Below are positions 5,371-5,482 of a stretch of DNA of 5,482 bases, piece after piece. The notes beneath the pieces are model-generated. The model saw nothing but the letters and a program-made list of their open reading frames with translations, was not told the DNA's origin and did no database searches. The DNA is from an uncultured Moraxella sp. (GTDB lineage Bacteria; Pseudomonadota; Gammaproteobacteria; Pseudomonadales; Moraxellaceae): the NCBI GenBank assembly GCA_937975585.1, contig CALJUC010000178.1, positions 1 through 5,482 of the forward strand, in the 5' to 3' direction. Position 1 is the first letter of the stretch. Every line of letters starts with the position of its first letter. The translations under genes and the position numbers were made by a program.

Positions 5371-5482
5371 AAGGGGTTAATACTGGGATGGGAGAAGGTG
5401 AAGGCGGACGTGGGATTGCCATCGCTCGCAACAAAATAGCATCGCCTGTATCAATCGCTTGACTATAACCTTCATCTTCTAG
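5369..5482 (-). CDS. Unrecognised phage protein, C-terminal 37 residues (5' end outside window)
   Basis: The frame is open from the window edge to TAA at 5369-5371. It encodes an acidic start (LEDEGYSQAIDTGDAILL), then a proline-rich end (IPRPPSPSPIPVLTP). By position it should be either the small protein before the sheath gene in Mu (gp38, DUF2635) or the N-terminal part of the sheath itself, since the frame is the same as the sheath frame and only TAA GGA GCC CAA separates them. The motif IDTGDAILL faintly recalls the 'L.DGDV' end of DUF2635 proteins, but the match is too short to rely on. Composition matches the phage genes. Confidence 0.6.
   Translation of the reverse strand, partial: LEDEGYSQAIDTGDAILLRAMAIPRPPSPSPIPVLTP

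Overview
The window is two unrelated pieces of DNA joined near base 1998. The left part (1 to about 1998) is GC-rich chromosomal sequence from an enterobacterium close to Escherichia/Enterobacter. It holds the 3' end of glpK (glycerol kinase), complete glpX (class II fructose-1,6-bisphosphatase) and the first 156 codons of fpr (ferredoxin/flavodoxin-NADP+ reductase), all on the + strand. This is the standard order downstream of glpF in E. coli relatives. The glpK-glpX gap carries a REP-like element and a second strong hairpin. The glpX-fpr gap carries a perfect 22-base palindrome that probably ends or punctuates the glpFKX transcript. Glycerol kinase and GlpX act in glycerol uptake and gluconeogenesis. 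Fpr is a separate redox gene.

The right part (about 2000 to 5482) is visibly richer in A+T and has different codon use. It is entirely on the - strand and is a compact contractile-tail module in Mu-like order. Read in transcription order (from 5482 down) it holds: the last 37 codons of an unrecognised protein, a short Mu gpL-like tail sheath protein, a gpM-like tail tube protein, a tail assembly chaperone with an apparent programmed -1 frameshift extension, and the first ~547 codons of a tape measure protein. Gaps are 2 to 13 bases, or genes overlap, as expected of one late operon. No promoter, terminator or integration gene is visible in this part. The phage host cannot be fixed from the sequence. 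The composition and Gln/Asn-rich proteins would fit a Moraxellaceae or similar gammaproteobacterial host, but that is a guess.

fpr and the tape measure gene are both cut mid-gene at the same point and face each other. A genuine transposable-phage end should not lie inside its tape measure gene, so an assembly or library chimera is the leading explanation; a rearranged, degraded prophage is the alternative. Apart from the junction, the most interesting points are the frameshift in the tail chaperone, with its ATGA overlap to the tape measure start, and a sheath gene that lacks the usual N-terminal half and is preceded by an in-phase stop codon. I saw no defence system, CRISPR array, tRNA or rRNA, and no clear evidence of an undescribed system. 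No stretch longer than 300 bases lacks a gene.
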